Assembly: GCF_002067275.1 (NCBI RefSeq)
Contig: NZ_MVQX01000027.1
Span: 1 to 56,660 of the forward strand
Origin: Methanomethylovorans sp. PtaU1.Bin093
GTDB lineage: Archaea > Halobacteriota > Methanosarcinia > Methanosarcinales > Methanosarcinaceae
Direction of reading: 5' to 3'
DNA: 56,660 nt
Made by a program: the position numbers and the translations under genes. How positions within the stretch are numbered: position 1 is the stretch's first letter; the number at the start of each line of letters is the position of its first letter. Under the pieces are notes generated by a model, which was given only the letters and a program-made list of their open reading frames with translations, had not been told where the DNA came from and did no database searches. Positions 8,562-17,414 of this stretch are shown here, one piece after another.

Positions 8562-8993
8562 TTATCCCATCACTATCTGCACCACGGTCGGATATTTTTT
8601 CATGATCGAGTATGCAATGGACCTGCCAACCCACGATCTGCCCTGCTGCATGGTGCGCAGGCGGCTGATCTCTCCCAGGGTCTGTAATGCCTGCAATGCA
8701 TGTGCATCGTTGAGGTAGCAACTGTCTGGCACCTGATTATCAAAGAAGAAAAGGATGGGCAGTTTCAGTTTATCGTGCAGGTTCTTCGGCAGCTTTTCGC
8801 TTAAGGTCTTAAGTGTTGCTGTGTCAAAAAAGTGATCTTTACCACCTTTTGTTCTTGCTGTGGGCTTTTCTTCCAGCAAAAGCTGAGCGAGGCTTTTTCT
8901 TTCAGAAACTATGCCCTCATTGACCTTATTTATCTCTGTTCGCATCCATCTCATGAGAACAGAATCATCACCCATTGGACTTCTGCCCGGCAT
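8562..8993 (-). CDS. UPF0216 (DUF61) family protein
   Basis: A 143-residue protein that I recognise as the archaeal UPF0216/DUF61 family. Supporting features are the N-terminal LMRWMRTEINKVNEGIVSERKSL, the central hydrophobic LKLPILFFFDNQVPDSCYL, and the C-terminal GRSWVGRSIAYSIMKKYPTVVQ. AGAGGT lies three bases before the ATG at 8993; a second in-frame ATG at 8975 is possible. The family is widespread in Euryarchaeota and has no established function. It is upstream of and co-directional with the aldehyde dehydrogenase genes, but 99 bases separate them. No enzymatic motif is evident. Confidence 0.82.
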   Translation of the reverse strand: MPGRSPMGDDSVLMRWMRTEINKVNEGIVSERKSLAQLLLEEKPTARTKGGKDHFFDTATLKTLSEKLPKNLHDKLKLPILFFFDNQVPDSCYLNDAHALQALQTLGEISRLRTMQQGRSWVGRSIAYSIMKKYPTVVQIVMG

Positions 8994-9126
8994 GCTACCT
9001 CTTTTCTATTATACAACAGTTGTTTACGATCAATTTGTACTTACTGTTTTTGCAGCATTGTATTATTTCTGGCGGGAACAATGATTTAAACAATCTGTGA
9101 GTCTTGTTAATACTAAGTCGATCCAC

Positions 9127-9444
9127 ATGTCCACACCATCCCCTCTTTATGACGAAAAGCTCCAGCAGATCAAGGTCATCTTGCTGGAAACATTTGCAGG
9201 AGAGGATATCAGAATAATACGTATTGACCTTGATAAGAGAGGATATTCTCATAATTCAACGGAGGTTGCCATAGGGATACTTCCACGGTCCCCGGGTGAC
9301 AGGAAAAAGCTGATCGATTCTATGGAAAAAATTGAGGAAATAAACTTTCCATACACTGTGGACCTTATAGACCTTTCGAGAGTTTCTGAAAGCCTCAGAG
9401 CTCAATTGCTGGAAGACGGTGAACTCTGGAAAGACTGGACATGA
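9127..9444 (+). CDS. Nucleotidyltransferase-fold protein with degenerate active site
   Basis: A 105-residue protein laid out like small MNT-type nucleotidyltransferases. A first helix (YDEKLQQIKVILLETFAG) is followed by strands where GSxARG and SDIDLAV are expected, then VDLIDLSRV and a terminal LLEDGELW. However, the catalytic stretch reads RIDLDKRGYSHNSTEVAIG, so the glycine-serine pair and the metal-binding DxD are gone. Binding without catalysis is therefore likely. No HEPN partner is adjacent; a pentapeptide-repeat gene follows 42 bases downstream. An in-frame GTG at 9097 is an alternative start. The homology call rests on motif layout only. Confidence 0.6.
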   Translation: MSTPSPLYDEKLQQIKVILLETFAGEDIRIIRIDLDKRGYSHNSTEVAIGILPRSPGDRKKLIDSMEKIEEINFPYTVDLIDLSRVSESLRAQLLEDGELWKDWT

Positions 9445-9486
9445 TCACAAAGAAATTATATTAACTTGCAGTCCTTCCTTTGGATT

Positions 9487-10005
9487 ATGATATCCCAGGG
9501 TAAGGAGTATGAGGCGGAAACATTTAAGGACATTGATCTTACAGGTACGTCTTTCAAAAACTCAAAGTTCATTGAATGCACTTTCGAGAATTGCAACTTA
9601 TCAAATATGGATCTGAATGACACAAAGTTCAAGGATATCAGATTCAGGAATTGTAAGATCATGGGGCTTGATTTTTCAAAATGCAACAAATTCATGCTCA
9701 GTATAGGGTTTGAAGGTTCTTTCATCTCTTATTCTGTTTTTTCCGACATGAATTTGGAAAATACGGATCTCATTAACTGCCAGATACAAGATTGTGATTT
9801 TGTCAATACTAACCTTAAAAATGCGAATTTTGAAGGGTCTGATCTTAAAAATAGTCTCTTTAGAAATACTAACCTTAGCTTCGCCTCGTTCAAGAATGCA
9901 AGGAACTACAATATCGATCCAAATCATAATTTTCTTAAAAGAACGAAATTCTCAGTCCCAGAGGTTCTCTCTCTTTTAAACATCTATGATCTCGATATTG
10001 AATGA
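9487..10005 (+). CDS. Pentapeptide-repeat protein
   Basis: A 172-residue protein made almost wholly of five-residue repeats with a central Leu or Phe and a small or polar residue before it, such as TSFKN, CNLSN, MDLND, TKFKD, TDLIN and ANFEG. These should stack into a right-handed quadrilateral beta-helix. A short C-terminal helix-like tail follows. There is no signal peptide or membrane segment, so it is probably cytoplasmic. The ATG at 9487 was preferred over a TTG at 9466; no good Shine-Dalgarno is visible, so it may be translated together with the preceding gene. The function of most such proteins is unknown; a few bind gyrase, but nothing here points to that. Confidence 0.82.
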   Translation: MISQGKEYEAETFKDIDLTGTSFKNSKFIECTFENCNLSNMDLNDTKFKDIRFRNCKIMGLDFSKCNKFMLSIGFEGSFISYSVFSDMNLENTDLINCQIQDCDFVNTNLKNANFEGSDLKNSLFRNTNLSFASFKNARNYNIDPNHNFLKRTKFSVPEVLSLLNIYDLDIE

Positions 10006-10168
10006 AAGGTAGATGGACCAAAGAAAGCAATGATCAGGCTCCCATCAAGATTTTCATTATCGGCACTAATTATCTTTAAGGGCCATTTTCCTCCGAGTGT
10101 ATCATAAACTAGATATATAGTTAATGAAATACATAACTCGATTTTAGATCAGTCCTTGAAGGGTAGAG

Positions 10169-10255
10169 GATGGGTCATGTTATGTGATCCCCACTTAGTG
10201 CCAACACACCCCACTATAAGTGTTCGGCACCTGCAACATTCACCCACGACCCATC
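10169..10255. ncRNA. Candidate structured RNA
   Basis: GATGGGTC at 10169-10176 is exactly complementary to GACCCATC at 10248-10255, forming a possible closing stem. Inside it, GTGCCAACAC (10198-10207) pairs with GTGTTCGGCAC (10220-10230) with one bulged base and a 12-base loop. A third weak pairing (GGGTCA with TGATCCC, 10172-10192) competes with the outer stem. The segment is richer in GC than its flanks, as is common for structured RNAs of AT-rich archaea. Strand, ends and transcription are unknown, and chance pairing or a mobile-element remnant is possible. Confidence 0.35.
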
Positions 10256-10577
10256 GCTCTCTTTGTCCTTGGGGTCTAAATCCATTATTCCCGGGTGGGT
10301 CCATAACAGTGCCATTCAAGCTTACGATGTTCCCCTGAAGAGGTAACATCAAAATGCAGTAAGCTCATGGACCGTATTATTTTCCCACAATATCATATAC
10401 GTCTTCAAAGTTTATCAAACATTCGTTTTGTAGATAACATACAAATTATATTGAACCACTGAGTTCACAGAGAATGATAATTTATCTATCTTCTTGAGCC
10501 CTGAACATTCTGCGATTGCATCTGTCCCTCATTGAGATCGTACCATGGAGATCTCTCCAGGCCCTAATTTCCAATAG

Positions 10578-10585
10578 TTATAAAT
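10578..10585 (+). promoter_or_regulatory. TATA-like box of the R15P isomerase gene
   Basis: TTATAAAT lies about 27 bases before the ATG at 10609. With normal archaeal spacing, transcription would begin within a few bases of the start codon. No Shine-Dalgarno precedes the ATG, so a leaderless mRNA is likely. Confidence 0.55.
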
Positions 10586-10608
10586 TCATTAACCACAACC
10601 TCTGTACC

Positions 10609-11535
10609 ATGTACGACCTGATGGATACCGCAGAAAAGATCCGTACCATGGAGATACGGGGGGCAGGCAGGATAGCAGTTGCAGCTTCAGCAGCCCTTAG
10701 GGATCATGCACGGACACTTAGTTCACTGTCCGCTGAAGAGTTTGAGAACAGCATCAACGAGGCTGCAAGGAGACTTGTGGAGACCAGGCCAACAGCCGTT
10801 TCCCTGCCCAATGCTGTGGCCCTCACTAAACGATATTCTTCACGGGATGTAAGCGAAGCCATTGCTGAAATTGTTGCCAATTCCGAGAGGTTCATCAAAA
10901 ATGCCAATGAAGCCCTGGATAAGATCGGCCGGGTAGGTGCCAGGCGTATCCGTGATGGTGATGTCATTATGACACATTGCAATTCCCATGCAGCTATCGC
11001 CATCATCAAGACCGCCTTTAAGCAGGGCAAGAAGATATCTGTCATCGCCACAGAATCCAGACCCCGCAGGCAGGGTTTTATCACTATCAGGGAGCTGAAC
11101 GATTTCGGTATCCCCACTACGCTCATCGTGGACTCAGCTGTGAGGCTGGTCATGAAAGACGTGAACCTGGTGATCGTGGGTGCTGATTCCATTGCTGTTA
11201 ATGGTGCATTGGTCAATAAGATAGGTACTTCCCAGCTTGCACTGGCAGCCAGGGAAGCCCGCAAGAACGTCCTGGTTGCAGCCGAGACCTATAAATTCAG
11301 TCCTAATACCATTCTGGGTCAGATGGTGGAGATAGAGGACCGCTCAAGTGACGAGGTCATAGACCCCGATATGCTCAAAGAGATGCCAAATGTAAAAGTG
11401 CGCAATCCGGCATTTGATATCACTCCACCTGAATACATCGACCTCATAATCACAGATGCTGGTGCTTTCCCACCGGCAATGGCATACATGGTTATCAAGG
11501 AATACCTGGGACTGGACCTGGTGGATCTGAAATAA
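10609..11535 (+). CDS. Ribose 1,5-bisphosphate isomerase (eIF2B-related)
   Basis: A 308-residue member of the eIF2B/MTNA superfamily, closest in motifs to archaeal ribose-1,5-bisphosphate isomerase. The catalytic Cys lies in MTHCNSHAA near residue 124 and the catalytic Asp in VGADSIAVNG near 193; ESRPRRQG and AAETYKFSP are also typical. The enzyme converts ribose 1,5-bisphosphate to ribulose 1,5-bisphosphate in the AMP/nucleoside degradation route that feeds type III Rubisco. Neither AMP phosphorylase nor Rubisco is in the window. I chose the ATG at 10609 because the TATA-like box places the transcript start there. An upstream TTG would lie before the promoter. Confidence 0.85.
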   Translation: MYDLMDTAEKIRTMEIRGAGRIAVAASAALRDHARTLSSLSAEEFENSINEAARRLVETRPTAVSLPNAVALTKRYSSRDVSEAIAEIVANSERFIKNANEALDKIGRVGARRIRDGDVIMTHCNSHAAIAIIKTAFKQGKKISVIATESRPRRQGFITIRELNDFGIPTTLIVDSAVRLVMKDVNLVIVGADSIAVNGALVNKIGTSQLALAAREARKNVLVAAETYKFSPNTILGQMVEIEDRSSDEVIDPDMLKEMPNVKVRNPAFDITPPEYIDLIITDAGAFPPAMAYMVIKEYLGLDLVDLK

Positions 11536-11567
11536 TTTTGTTTTCCTTAATTTGGTGAATATAGGAA

Positions 11568-11846
11568 TTATTTATTATCCTTCCAGCTCCACCATTTAAG
11601 CAGTTGTGGTTCATGCTCCTCGTTCGATGCGTAATACACTGCGCATCTGAACACATAGAGCATGCACCTGTCTATTTTCATCCCGGCATTATCACATAGC
11701 CTCAGGTAGAGTTCTTCAGGGTCTTTTCCCCTCAGATCTGCCACGGAACGAACACCCAATTCCCAGAGATCCTCTGCTGTCTTTCCACCGACTCCAGGAA
11801 TAATCTCTAATTCCTTAAGGATCAGGGTTTTGTCCTCATCCTTCAT
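11568..11846 (-). CDS. Helix-hairpin-helix protein of the Cdd1 (pathogenicity locus) family
   Basis: A 92-residue protein with an HhH DNA-binding motif near the N-terminus (LEIIPGVGGKTAEDLWELGV). It is followed by the Cdd1-type segment DLRGKDPEELYLRLCDNAG and a cysteine-bearing end (RCMLYVFRCAVYYAS). Cdd1/DUF4332-like proteins are small and of unknown function; DNA binding is inferred from the HhH. It overlaps the SagB-type gene upstream by four bases (ATGA), so the two are translated together. No other DNA-repair gene is in this operon. Confidence 0.75.
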   Translation of the reverse strand: MKDEDKTLILKELEIIPGVGGKTAEDLWELGVRSVADLRGKDPEELYLRLCDNAGMKIDRCMLYVFRCAVYYASNEEHEPQLLKWWSWKDNK

Positions 11847-12577
11847 TTCTTACCCACTGTGGCAATATAGATCACAAACTCCTGCTCGCCGTCTATATCC
11901 AGCAGCTCGTTCATGTCGTCATCCAGGAATGCTCCAATGGCACAAACACCGCAATCAATGGCTTCTGCACTAAGGTATAAGTTCTGGCACACATGACCAG
12001 CGTCAAGGTGCAGGTAACGGTATCCTCTTTCACCATACCTCCATTTCATCCTGTATGCCACAGCTGTCCAGATGAACGTTACTGCACTCTTCTTTACAAA
12101 ATCCTGTCCCAGGCACGCTTCTGTGATCTCTTTTGCCATGTCGTTCTCGATGTCCAGTTGCAGCAGTTTATGGCCTATGGCAAGGAATCTGTACAGGCCG
12201 GGCTCAAGACCATCTACATTGTTGATAAGCAGGTATGTCTCAAGCGCATGTCTTGCTCCCGCCGAGGGCACGGTCCTGAAAGTGACGACATCCTCTATGG
12301 TCTCTTTCACTCCCTGTGTACACCACAAGAGGTAAGAAAGCTCGTTCTGGGTAAGAGGTTTATCAGAATAGCTGCGCACGCTGGTACGATGTTCTATGGC
12401 GCGCCTTACAGGCACGTCTTTGATATGAATGGTATCTGGTTTCGGTAGTTCGATGACCTCTATCGCATCATCTGGCTCCTTTTGTAAAGGCGGTTGAGGA
12501 TATCCGGCGTTCTGTGGTGCTTTTCCAAGGTACTGGAACCTCGTCAATTTCATGAAATCTTTGCCTATCTCTTGCAT
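11843..12577 (-). CDS. SagB/ThcOx-type nitroreductase-family oxidoreductase
   Basis: A 244-residue FMN-dependent oxidoreductase of the SagB/ThcOx branch of the nitroreductase family. Visible are RRAIEHRTSVRSYSDKPLT (FMN binding), LLWCTQGVKE, RTVPSAGARHALETYL, and HLDAGHVCQNLYLSAEAIDCG. Bacterial SagB proteins oxidise azolines in peptide natural products, but no cyclodehydratase or precursor peptide is nearby. This is therefore probably a free-standing oxidoreductase of unknown substrate. GGGGAG precedes the start at 12577. The last four bases overlap the start of the HhH protein. Confidence 0.85.
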   Translation of the reverse strand: MQEIGKDFMKLTRFQYLGKAPQNAGYPQPPLQKEPDDAIEVIELPKPDTIHIKDVPVRRAIEHRTSVRSYSDKPLTQNELSYLLWCTQGVKETIEDVVTFRTVPSAGARHALETYLLINNVDGLEPGLYRFLAIGHKLLQLDIENDMAKEITEACLGQDFVKKSAVTFIWTAVAYRMKWRYGERGYRYLHLDAGHVCQNLYLSAEAIDCGVCAIGAFLDDDMNELLDIDGEQEFVIYIATVGKK

Positions 12578-12622
12578 TTCATACTCCCCTTTTGTAATTT
12601 GCTGCTATGTTCAAATCCTTGA

Positions 12623-13309
12623 TCATATATTGTTTTTTGAGTACTTATCCACTGTGTTATGTTCTCCTTTATTTGCACTGATTACTACAAATCCTCCTTC
12701 TCCACATCCGCTTCTGAAAGGTTCGACATCTTCTATCATTTCCAGTGGCCGGAAAAGCGTCTGAACCATGGTAATGTCCCTGAAACCAGCTTCATGGATG
12801 CATTCAGATACTTCTTTAACTGAATGGAGTCTTGCACATGTGTAAAATCCTTTTTCATGTTGCTTTTTCTCATATTTTTTCTCGTACAAGTTTCCAAGTT
12901 CAGTGTTCCTGTCCACCATTCCCAGGATCAGTCTGCTATCTGTTTTAAGTGTCCTGTAAACCTCAGAGAATGCTTGCTGCAGGTCCATCAAAAAACAGTC
13001 CACAGTGACCATAAGGATCACATCAAAGCTCTTTTCTTTGAACGGTAAGCTTTCAGCCACCGCCTGCACGCAAACGATATTTCGCTTTCTGGCTAATTCC
13101 AGCATCCCTCTGGAAGGATCAACACCATATGTGATATGCAGGGCCTGCGCAAATCTGCCAGTCCCTACTCCAATCTCGATGAACCTTTGTTCCGGATGGA
13201 TATGTCCCAACACTTTGTTTATAGCCGCCAGCTCAGAATCGAACACTTTACTGTGCTCATCGTACCAGGAATCGTATTCCAGTGTATGCAGATCGAACGA
13301 TGTTTTCAT
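12623..13309 (-). CDS. Class I SAM-dependent methyltransferase
   Basis: A 228-residue methyltransferase of the UbiE/BioC-like type (Methyltransf_11). The SAM-binding glycine-rich loop is IEIGVGTGRFAQ near residue 45. It is followed by GVDPSRGML, then SLPFKEKSFDVILMVTVDCF as motifs II and III. The C-terminus ends with a charged tail (KGEHNTVDKYSK). GAGGCTGGA directly precedes the ATG. It lies 45 bases upstream of the SagB-type gene and may be in the same transcript. The substrate cannot be inferred; small molecules are usual for the group. Confidence 0.85.
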   Translation of the reverse strand: MKTSFDLHTLEYDSWYDEHSKVFDSELAAINKVLGHIHPEQRFIEIGVGTGRFAQALHITYGVDPSRGMLELARKRNIVCVQAVAESLPFKEKSFDVILMVTVDCFLMDLQQAFSEVYRTLKTDSRLILGMVDRNTELGNLYEKKYEKKQHEKGFYTCARLHSVKEVSECIHEAGFRDITMVQTLFRPLEMIEDVEPFRSGCGEGGFVVISANKGEHNTVDKYSKNNI

Positions 13310-13431
13310 TCCAGCCTCTTATAGAACATCAAATAAATCCTCTCTGGATTCTTTTTCATCTGCAAGCTTATAAACTAATAACCAAAAAACATCAGTAAAA
13401 TATAATATTCTATAGCACAAATCCACCTCTT

Positions 13432-14010
13432 ATGCCAGTACGATGTGAATGGGCTTCTTTCAGTGATCTTGCTCTTAAATACCATGATGAGGAATGGGGT
13501 GTGCCGATACACGATGACCGATCACTTTTTGAATTTCTTGTGCTGGAAGGTGCACAGGCAGGCTTAAGCTGGGAAACGATCCTCAAAAAAAGGAATTATT
13601 ACAGGGAGGCATTTGATAATTTTGATCATGAGAAGGTTGCAGCCTATGATGATGCAAAAGTGGAGGATCTCCTTAAGAACGAAGGTATAATCCGCAACAA
13701 ACTTAAGGTGCGGTCTGCCATTAATAATGCCCGGGCTTTCAAAAAAGTGAGGGAAGAATTCGGTTCTTTTGATGCTTACATCTGGGGCTTTGTGAACCAT
13801 AGGCCAGTGCAGAGCTCATGGACATCGCTGGCAGAGATTCCTTCAAAGACCGAAATTGCAGAAAAGGTAAGTAAGGACCTGAAAAAAAGAGGGTTCAGTT
13901 TCGTGGGTCCGACAATGGTCTATGCGTTCATGCAGGCAGTAGGCATGGTCAATGATCATGTTGTGGATTGTTTCAGGCATGAGCAGTGCAGGGAGCTTGA
14001 ACGAAAATAG
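13432..14010 (+). CDS. tag: DNA-3-methyladenine glycosylase I
   Basis: A 192-residue Tag-type glycosylase that excises 3-methyladenine from alkylated DNA. The zinc-binding residues of the family are present: Cys5 and His18 in the N-terminal segment (RCEWA and KYHDEEWG), and the C-terminal His and Cys in NDHVVDCFRH. FEFLVLEGAQAGLSW and the HhH region are also typical. A TATA-like stretch about 28 bases before the ATG and no Shine-Dalgarno suggest a leaderless transcript. It is monocistronic and convergent with sppA. Tag is uncommon in archaea; transfer from bacteria is possible but base use is like the neighbours. Confidence 0.93.
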   Translation: MPVRCEWASFSDLALKYHDEEWGVPIHDDRSLFEFLVLEGAQAGLSWETILKKRNYYREAFDNFDHEKVAAYDDAKVEDLLKNEGIIRNKLKVRSAINNARAFKKVREEFGSFDAYIWGFVNHRPVQSSWTSLAEIPSKTEIAEKVSKDLKKRGFSFVGPTMVYAFMQAVGMVNDHVVDCFRHEQCRELERK

Positions 14011-14074
14011 CCATCTATTTATTCTGTTCTAAGGATGAACGATATAGAAATATAAGGACATTTGTCAAGTTCCC

Positions 14075-15148
14075 TCAGGACAAATACCCGTACGGGCTCT
14101 TCTCATGCCGTTCTAATATCGCTTCAAGAGATAAGTTCGAAGTTCCGGATTCGGAGCCGAATAACAAGCTTGAAAGGGAAGGCTTGTTCATATATACTAC
14201 AGTAGGTTCTCCTTCTATGCCAGCCAGTTCCGTGGCGATCTCAATAGCATCATAGAAATTTCCAAGTTCATCCACCAGGCCCAGTTCCTTTGCCTTTTTG
14301 CCAGTGTATATTCTGCCGTCTGCAATATCCTTGACTTCGCTTACGGACATATTACGGCCTTCTGCGACATTTGTCACGAAGGTATCGTAAACTTCCATTA
14401 TTACGCTGTCGGCGTATTCCTTTTCCTCATCAGATAGGCCTCTCCACGAGCCACCCATATCCTTGAACTCTCCGGATTTAGCCACATGGAATTCTATTCC
14501 TTCCTGGTCATAGTAAGCAGACATGTTCTCAAAGGTCCATATCACACCTATGCTACCGGTCATCGTAGAAGGGTTTGCCACTATCACGTCAGCAGGCACT
14601 GATATATGGTATGCTGCACTGGCAGCTACGTTACCCATGGATACAACTATAGGCATACCTTCGTCATGAGCTCTTTTCACTTCTTCATATATCTCCTCAC
14701 CTGCAGTTGAAGAGCCCCCGGGACTATCTACCCTCAATACGATAGCTTTTACGCTTTCATCTTCCACAGCCTTGCGGATATTCTCATTTATCCCGTCAGG
14801 AGTGGCATATCCCAATCCATTGTATATGCTGCCGGAAACGATTGAGCCTTCCACGTAGATCACTGCTATCTTATCACCTGTGGGATACAGATCACCATCG
14901 AACGTACCCATAATGGCTGCAAAGCTTGCGCCTATGAGGATAACAAGAAATCCTGCCAGCAACAGGTACATTTTCCATCTGCTTTTACGGGGTGTCATAG
15001 GTGGAGGTGTATTTCGGGTATAGGCCGAAGTTCCACTTACCGGAACATCCCTTTCCACTTTTCCTGCAGAATAAGGATCATTCTCCATGGCCGGTGTTTC
15101 TTCCCCATATGTTGTATCGGAACTATTTGCCATATCTTCAGGATTCAT
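14075..15148 (-). CDS. sppA: Signal peptide peptidase SppA
   Basis: A 357-residue membrane-anchored serine protease of the S49 family. A polar N-terminal tail of about 50 residues precedes one transmembrane segment ([17 protein letters not shown]). The protease domain carries [15 protein letters not shown], the nucleophile Ser in [11 protein letters not shown], and the general-base Lys in [19 protein letters not shown] is also typical. It should degrade cleaved signal peptides or other membrane peptides. The ATG at 15148 is preferred (AAGGAT upstream) over 15187, whose extra residues look like untranslated leader. It diverges from metG with a shared intergenic region of about 150 bases. Confidence 0.92.
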   Translation of the reverse strand: MNPEDMANSSDTTYGEETPAMENDPYSAGKVERDVPVSGTSAYTRNTPPPMTPRKSRWKMYLLLAGFLVILIGASFAAIMGTFDGDLYPTGDKIAVIYVEGSIVSGSIYNGLGYATPDGINENIRKAVEDESVKAIVLRVDSPGGSSTAGEEIYEEVKRAHDEGMPIVVSMGNVAASAAYHISVPADVIVANPSTMTGSIGVIWTFENMSAYYDQEGIEFHVAKSGEFKDMGGSWRGLSDEEKEYADSVIMEVYDTFVTNVAEGRNMSVSEVKDIADGRIYTGKKAKELGLVDELGNFYDAIEIATELAGIEGEPTVVYMNKPSLSSLLFGSESGTSNLSLEAILERHEKSPYGYLS

Positions 15149-15296
15149 CTGGATTATCCTTCCTGGCAAGAGAATATACATGAACATTGAAATACTTATC
15201 TTGACTAATGCAAGCGTAATATATTTTATAATAGCACTCTATCCTCATCAAGTAAATCTATTCCATATACTGGTCATATCATTTCGGAGATCATAC

Positions 15297-17342
15297 ATGT
15301 CAAAACTACCTGAAGATAAACCTGTACTTGTTACATGTGGCCTTCCTTACGCTAACGGGAAAGCCCATATAGGGCATCTGCGAACGTACATTCCTGCGGA
15401 CATCTATGTGAGGTCCCTGAAAAAACGTGGCAAAGAGGTAACTTTCATTTGCGGTTCAGATACGCATGGAACGCCTATAGTTGTGAATGCAGAAGAACTG
15501 AAGATGACCCCAAAAGAGCTGGTGGAAATATACCATAAGCATTTCTATGAGGTATTCGGGTCCATGGGTATCACGTTCGATGCTTTTGGGACAACCGATG
15601 ATCCGGAAAATCATAACCGTACGCTTGATATCGTAAACAGGCTTATAGAAAAGGGATACGTTTATCCAAAGGTCATCGAGATAGCATATTGTCCTGCATG
15701 TGACCGTTTCCTTCCTGACAGATATGTAGCAGGCGTCTGTCCTCACTGCGGCCAGAATGCAAGAGGGGACGAATGTGACCAGGGTTGTGGTAAACACCTG
15801 GAACCTGGAGAGCTTAAAGAACCCACATGTACCATTTGCCGTGGTCCTGCACAATATAAGGAACAGGAACACTTTTTTTTCAAGTTGTCTGAATTCAAGG
15901 ACTTCCTTCTGGAACACCTGGAACACCTGGAAGGTACTTCCAATGCCAGGAACTATGCTCTTGGCTGGGTGAAACAGGAGCTTACCGACTGGTGTATCAC
16001 AAGGACACTGGAATGGGGTGTGAAGTTCCCGGGTCACGATGATCTTGTTGTGTATGTATGGGTGGATGCACCTATCGGTTACATCGCCTTCACAGAGCAA
16101 TGGGCCCAGGCTAATAATGAAAGCTGGGAGAAGTTCTGGAAGGGCGATTGCCCCATTGTCCATTTCATCGGCGGGGATATAATATACCACCATTGTATTT
16201 TCTGGCCGGCCATGCTCAAAGGCGCTGATTACAGCCAGCCGTGGGCTGTTGTGTCTTCAGGCATGGTGAAGATCGAGGACAAGAAATTCTCCAAGAGCCG
16301 GGGGTATGTGGTATGGGTACAGGAGGATTACCTGGGCCATGGTTTCCATGCCGACCTGCTCAGATATTACCTGATAAGCTACACATCCCATACCAAAGAA
16401 GTCAACTTCTCATGGAAGGTATTCCAGGAAAGGATCAATACTGAGCTTGTGGCTGTGCTGGGCAACTTCCTTTACCGCAGTCTTCTGTTCGATTTCAAGA
16501 ACTTTGGCGAGATCCCGGCAGGCAGGATATCACCTGAGATCATGGAGAAGATAAAAACCACCATTGATGAGGTCACAGTTGCAATGGAGGAGTTCGAGTT
16601 CAAGAAGGCCATTGATACCGCAATGGCACTGGCTTCTTTCGGGAACTCCTATTTCCAGTCCAATGAACCCTGGAAACTTATAAAAGAGAACAGGGAGGCA
16701 TGTGCCGAGGTGCTGGCGAACTGCATGCAGATCGCAAAGGCACTGATCCTGCTTTTCGAACCCACACTGCCTGAAAAGATGGAGATCGCCTGGAAGCAGA
16801 TAGGTATGGACTCAGATGTCCATGCAACAGGATATGAAGAGGCCCTGGTACCTGTCGTAGCAGGTACAGCACTTTCTAATCCAAGCATTCTCTTTGATAA
16901 GATCGAAGATGCTAAGATCGATGAGATGACCGTTATCTCCAATGAGAGGGTACGCAAGGCTCTTGCAAAGGAAGCAGGCATACAGGAAGAAGAGCCTGTA
17001 GTTGTGCCTCTGAAAGACCAGATAACCTACGAGGATTTCGCTAAAGTGGATATACGCGTGGGTAAAGTCCTTAGTGCTGAGAAGATAAAGAAATCCAAGA
17101 AACTGCTCAAGCTGACGGTAGATGTAGGTGAACCAAAACCCAGACAGATAGTTGCAGGTCTTGCAGAATACTATCAGCCGGAAGAACTTGTTGGTAAGGT
17201 CGTCAATGTGCTTGTCAATCTCCAGCCTGCGAAATTATGCGGCGTGGAATCCCAAGGCATGCTATTGGCAGCTGATGCAGGAGAACGTGTATCTCTGCTG
17301 ACCCCTGACAAAGAAATGAAACCAGGGTCTGTTGTGAGATAA
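15297..17342 (+). CDS. metG: Methionyl-tRNA synthetase
   Basis: A complete 681-residue class I synthetase. The HIGH-type motif is AHIGHLRTY near residue 26. The zinc knuckles [21 protein letters not shown] and CTICRGP occupy roughly residues 130-180. The KMSKS-type loop is KKFSKSRGY near 330. The C-terminal 105 residues (from KDQITYEDF) form the Arc1/EMAP-like tRNA-binding domain fused in frame. GGAG lies a few bases before the ATG at 15297; longer upstream reading frames run through the promoter of sppA. It charges tRNA-Met. A hairpin follows at 17386-17413. Confidence 0.97.
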   Translation: MSKLPEDKPVLVTCGLPYANGKAHIGHLRTYIPADIYVRSLKKRGKEVTFICGSDTHGTPIVVNAEELKMTPKELVEIYHKHFYEVFGSMGITFDAFGTTDDPENHNRTLDIVNRLIEKGYVYPKVIEIAYCPACDRFLPDRYVAGVCPHCGQNARGDECDQGCGKHLEPGELKEPTCTICRGPAQYKEQEHFFFKLSEFKDFLLEHLEHLEGTSNARNYALGWVKQELTDWCITRTLEWGVKFPGHDDLVVYVWVDAPIGYIAFTEQWAQANNESWEKFWKGDCPIVHFIGGDIIYHHCIFWPAMLKGADYSQPWAVVSSGMVKIEDKKFSKSRGYVVWVQEDYLGHGFHADLLRYYLISYTSHTKEVNFSWKVFQERINTELVAVLGNFLYRSLLFDFKNFGEIPAGRISPEIMEKIKTTIDEVTVAMEEFEFKKAIDTAMALASFGNSYFQSNEPWKLIKENREACAEVLANCMQIAKALILLFEPTLPEKMEIAWKQIGMDSDVHATGYEEALVPVVAGTALSNPSILFDKIEDAKIDEMTVISNERVRKALAKEAGIQEEEPVVVPLKDQITYEDFAKVDIRVGKVLSAEKIKKSKKLLKLTVDVGEPKPRQIVAGLAEYYQPEELVGKVVNVLVNLQPAKLCGVESQGMLLAADAGERVSLLTPDKEMKPGSVVR

Positions 17343-17385
17343 AATACTAAAAAACAGTGAAATCTGAGCCCAAACGTAAGTTGTT

Positions 17386-17413
17386 CACAGGTGCAGATGT
17401 TATCACACCTGTG
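17386..17413. terminator. Hairpin between convergent metG and CYTH gene
   Basis: CACAGGTG (17386-17393) pairs perfectly with CACCTGTG (17406-17413) across a 12-base loop. T-rich DNA follows on the plus strand. It lies between two convergent stop codons and probably ends metG transcription. Confidence 0.6.
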
Positions 17414-17414
17414 A

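Larger units (their letters stand above)
10006..10608. other. Long intergenic region with a GC-rich, foldable segment
   Basis: Six hundred bases lie between the pentapeptide gene and the R15P isomerase. The flanks are AT-rich. From about 10161 to 10340 the sequence turns GC-rich and contains paired segments (separate entry). Short open frames exist on both strands but have no ribosome-binding site or recognisable family. The last 40 bases hold the isomerase promoter. Confidence 0.6.

Noticed and set aside
15903..15940. Short tandem repeat (GGAACACCT units) in metG
   Set aside because: It encodes a brief EHLEHLE stretch in frame within a normal synthetase; no sign of function beyond coding.
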